64,000 nt of DNA from Pseudisothecium myosuroides. Its lineage: Eukaryota > Streptophyta > Bryopsida > Hypnales > Lembophyllaceae. The translations under genes were made by a program, and so were the position numbers. Location: positions 28,520,245 through 28,584,244 of the forward strand of contig OX637289.1 in assembly GCA_951799445.1 (NCBI GenBank), given 5' to 3'. Position 1 is the first letter of the stretch. Each line of letters starts with the position of its first letter. The notes below the pieces were generated by a model that saw only the letters and a list, made by a program, of their open reading frames with translations, had not been told where the DNA came from and did no database searches. Shown here one piece after another: positions 62,377 through 64,000 of this stretch.

Positions 62377-63784
62377 CTATTTGTTGTTGTTCTCTTCAGA
62401 CTCCAGCGACTTCAAGATCTGGGAAGTGATGGACCAGTTGAAGCCACGTCGTTGCAACCAGCCGATCATCCGTCTCTTGCGAGCCTCCGCCGACACGCTG
62501 CCTCCGCCTCGAGCCCACTGCAGCCTTGCCTTCTCCAACAGATGCTCCCTTGCTTCTCTCGTCATCCCCCAAACAGCAGCTTCCCTTTCGTCGTCTGCTT
62601 CGTCTGCTTCCTCAGGGAATGAATCGTCCGTGCTCGTGAACACCTTCTCCAGCGCAGTTGCAACGTCCTCGGGACACACCCCTCTTAGTTTGAGTTCCTG
62701 CACAGTGCATGGTATCATCTACCATTTGCCTCCTTGTTCATCAAGGTCCATGTGCCTAGAATCTTTAGAAGAAATTCCATCGTCACTTGTCCCCCAAGAC
62801 TCTTAGGTCCTTATATTCACTATTACGCAACCTCTGGAAACTTTGGTTTTGCATGATGACACTAAACCTGCATGGCATGACAAAAAACACCTTGCTAGCA
62901 CATGCTCATCATGGTCGAATGTGGCTTGAATCGTTAAAAGAATGTCATTGTCATTTGATCCCGACGACGATTAGTTCCTAATATGCAATGGGAGCTAGGT
63001 CAGGATTCAGTTGCTACAAGGGACTTCGGTATTTCTTCAGTTTTGCAAGATGAAGACGGACTACTACGTGACAAAAAAATATATCTTGCTTGCACAGGTT
63101 TCAATCTTGATTAGTGTGTGACATTTGCAAAAATGGATGGTCAACTCGGGAACTGAATGGTGGAACTCAGGGACCAAATCTGCAAAGTTCTCTTCTGATG
63201 TGATCTCCTTTTTTAAAACGTTCACAAGTGCAGAATAGGGGTGTTAGAGCTAGCCCGCAGAAGAATGGGGATTTCAAAAATGCGATCCAAGACTATACAA
63301 GGGGCTAATACTTTGTGGAAAGAAGAATGTCGTTGTGCCCAATTTGGAAACAAATTCGCAAATTGTCTAGCAGGAACTGCAAGGCCTGATACTCCTAAAA
63401 CGTAATATCCAAAACAGATATAGCAACCAACAGGATTCAGCCAGTGGCATGACTCAAGAGTTTGTACATGATCATATACCTGTTTCAGACGCTGGGGTCC
63501 CCAGAGCGCCGATCGCCACCGAGATCGTGCAAAACTCTCAGCATACTCCAAATCACTTTGCAATCCACTGCCAAGCAAGAGAATTGGATATTCAATCCAA
63601 GGTCATTGATATGACTCGCGAGACGAGGAAAGCACCATTGTGTAGACCAAGAAATGCAAACAAGCAACATGAAGGGATTGCAGAAGATCACCATCTTTGA
63701 AGATCAGCGATGGTGGACTCAATCACGGGTGCCGAGACGCTCCGGCTGATCAACTTCTGCCTCAACTTGTGAGCGGTTTGCGGG
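62377..63784 (-). CDS. RecX-domain protein, 3' exons (gene continues past window)
   Basis: Three minus-strand exons can be read in frame: about 63784-63692, 63567-63480 and 62697-62377 (TAG). Successive RecX repeats are visible: KLRQKLISRSVSAPVIESTI, then LEYAESFARSRWRSALWGPQ, then LKLRGVCPEDVATALEKVF, and finally RRMIGWLQRRGFNWSITSQI. An acidic insert (PEEADEADDERE) lies between. Bacterial RecX inhibits RecA filaments. Plant RecX proteins are organelle-targeted and act with organellar RECA. The 5' exons with the transit peptide must lie beyond 64000, and the acceptor of the first listed exon is tentative. Confidence 0.75.
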
Positions 63785-64000
63785 CTGTCACACAACGAAT
63801 CCACCCATTACGCGACAGAAGGCAAAGATTTCTTACGTCCCAGCATCACCACAAAGAGATCGCAAGCATCAAACAGGAAGCCTCAACTGGAGTGCAGTGT
63901 ACGAGCTGCCACACTGAACGAACCAATCAATCAATTAATTACTCGACATTACACTATGGAAAGCTTTCCTATGTCCCGGCATCAAACATCAAACAGAGTG

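Noticed and set aside
62075..62806. 243-codon plus-strand ORF
   Set aside because: It lies antisense to the last RecX exon and has no motif. Its length follows from the GC-rich coding strand opposite.
1..64000. tRNA, rRNA or CRISPR loci
   Set aside because: No cloverleaf with A/B boxes, no rRNA core sequences and no regular spacer array were recognised by eye. The palindrome series at 23.9-24.6 kb has irregular spacing and is not a CRISPR.

Overview
The window looks like nuclear DNA of a land plant. It is AT-rich, with long gene-poor stretches, spliced genes, plant-type start contexts and DNA-transposon ends typical of plants (a CACTA end, and TTAA-flanked and TA-flanked miniature elements). 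The host genes that can be read (a CCDC137-like protein, a RecX-domain protein, a thioredoxin-fold protein, a giant TPR-CHAT protein) would suit a bryophyte, lycophyte or fern, but the species cannot be fixed from sequence alone. Host genes end in TAA, TAG and TGA, so the nuclear code appears standard.

Layout. 0-8 kb is repeat-derived: a 361-bp foldback, two related TA-flanked miniature elements, another with 26-bp inverted ends, and a TTAA-flanked element. 8.3-20.3 kb is a nested structure. Two inverted arms (8324-9845 and 19213-19774) enclose a three-exon gene for a TET/JBP-like 2-oxoglutarate/Fe(II) oxygenase (10657-11930, minus). They also enclose a 182-bp tandem repeat that has been split by a 4,959-bp pogo-like transposon (13924-18882) with decayed transposase. 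The left arm carries its own 909-bp TTAA element, which is absent from the right arm. 22.6-28.1 kb holds an unrecognised multi-exon coding region. It is interrupted by a 143-bp CACTA miniature element and by nine in-frame stops, all TAG or TAA. Its 5' side carries a series of near-perfect TTCAGACC/GGTCTGAA palindromes. 28-33 kb is gene-poor, with an aspartate-aminotransferase fragment.

33.7-43.1 kb is the most interesting part. A minus-strand protein has an N-terminal helical-bundle region like the HeLo/MLKL/RPW8 type and a C-terminus like DUF4384, cut off next to a TTAA element. A 6.4-kb plus-strand gene runs divergently from it and encodes tandem TPR-CHAT units. The first CHAT unit has a complete His/Cys dyad. 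The second keeps Cys but has Leu at the His position. One frame break separates the N-terminal third from the rest. A cell-death-type helical protein beside a caspase-like CHAT protease recalls protease/effector pairs in bacteria and fungi. That functional link is inference.

44-64 kb contains a small unidentified ORF, a thioredoxin-fold gene fragment (45418-45952), a compositionally distinct stretch (about 49.0-51.6 kb), further foldback and TTAA elements, a complete five-exon CCDC137-like gene (55524-57788, minus) and the 3' exons of a RecX-domain gene that runs off the right edge.
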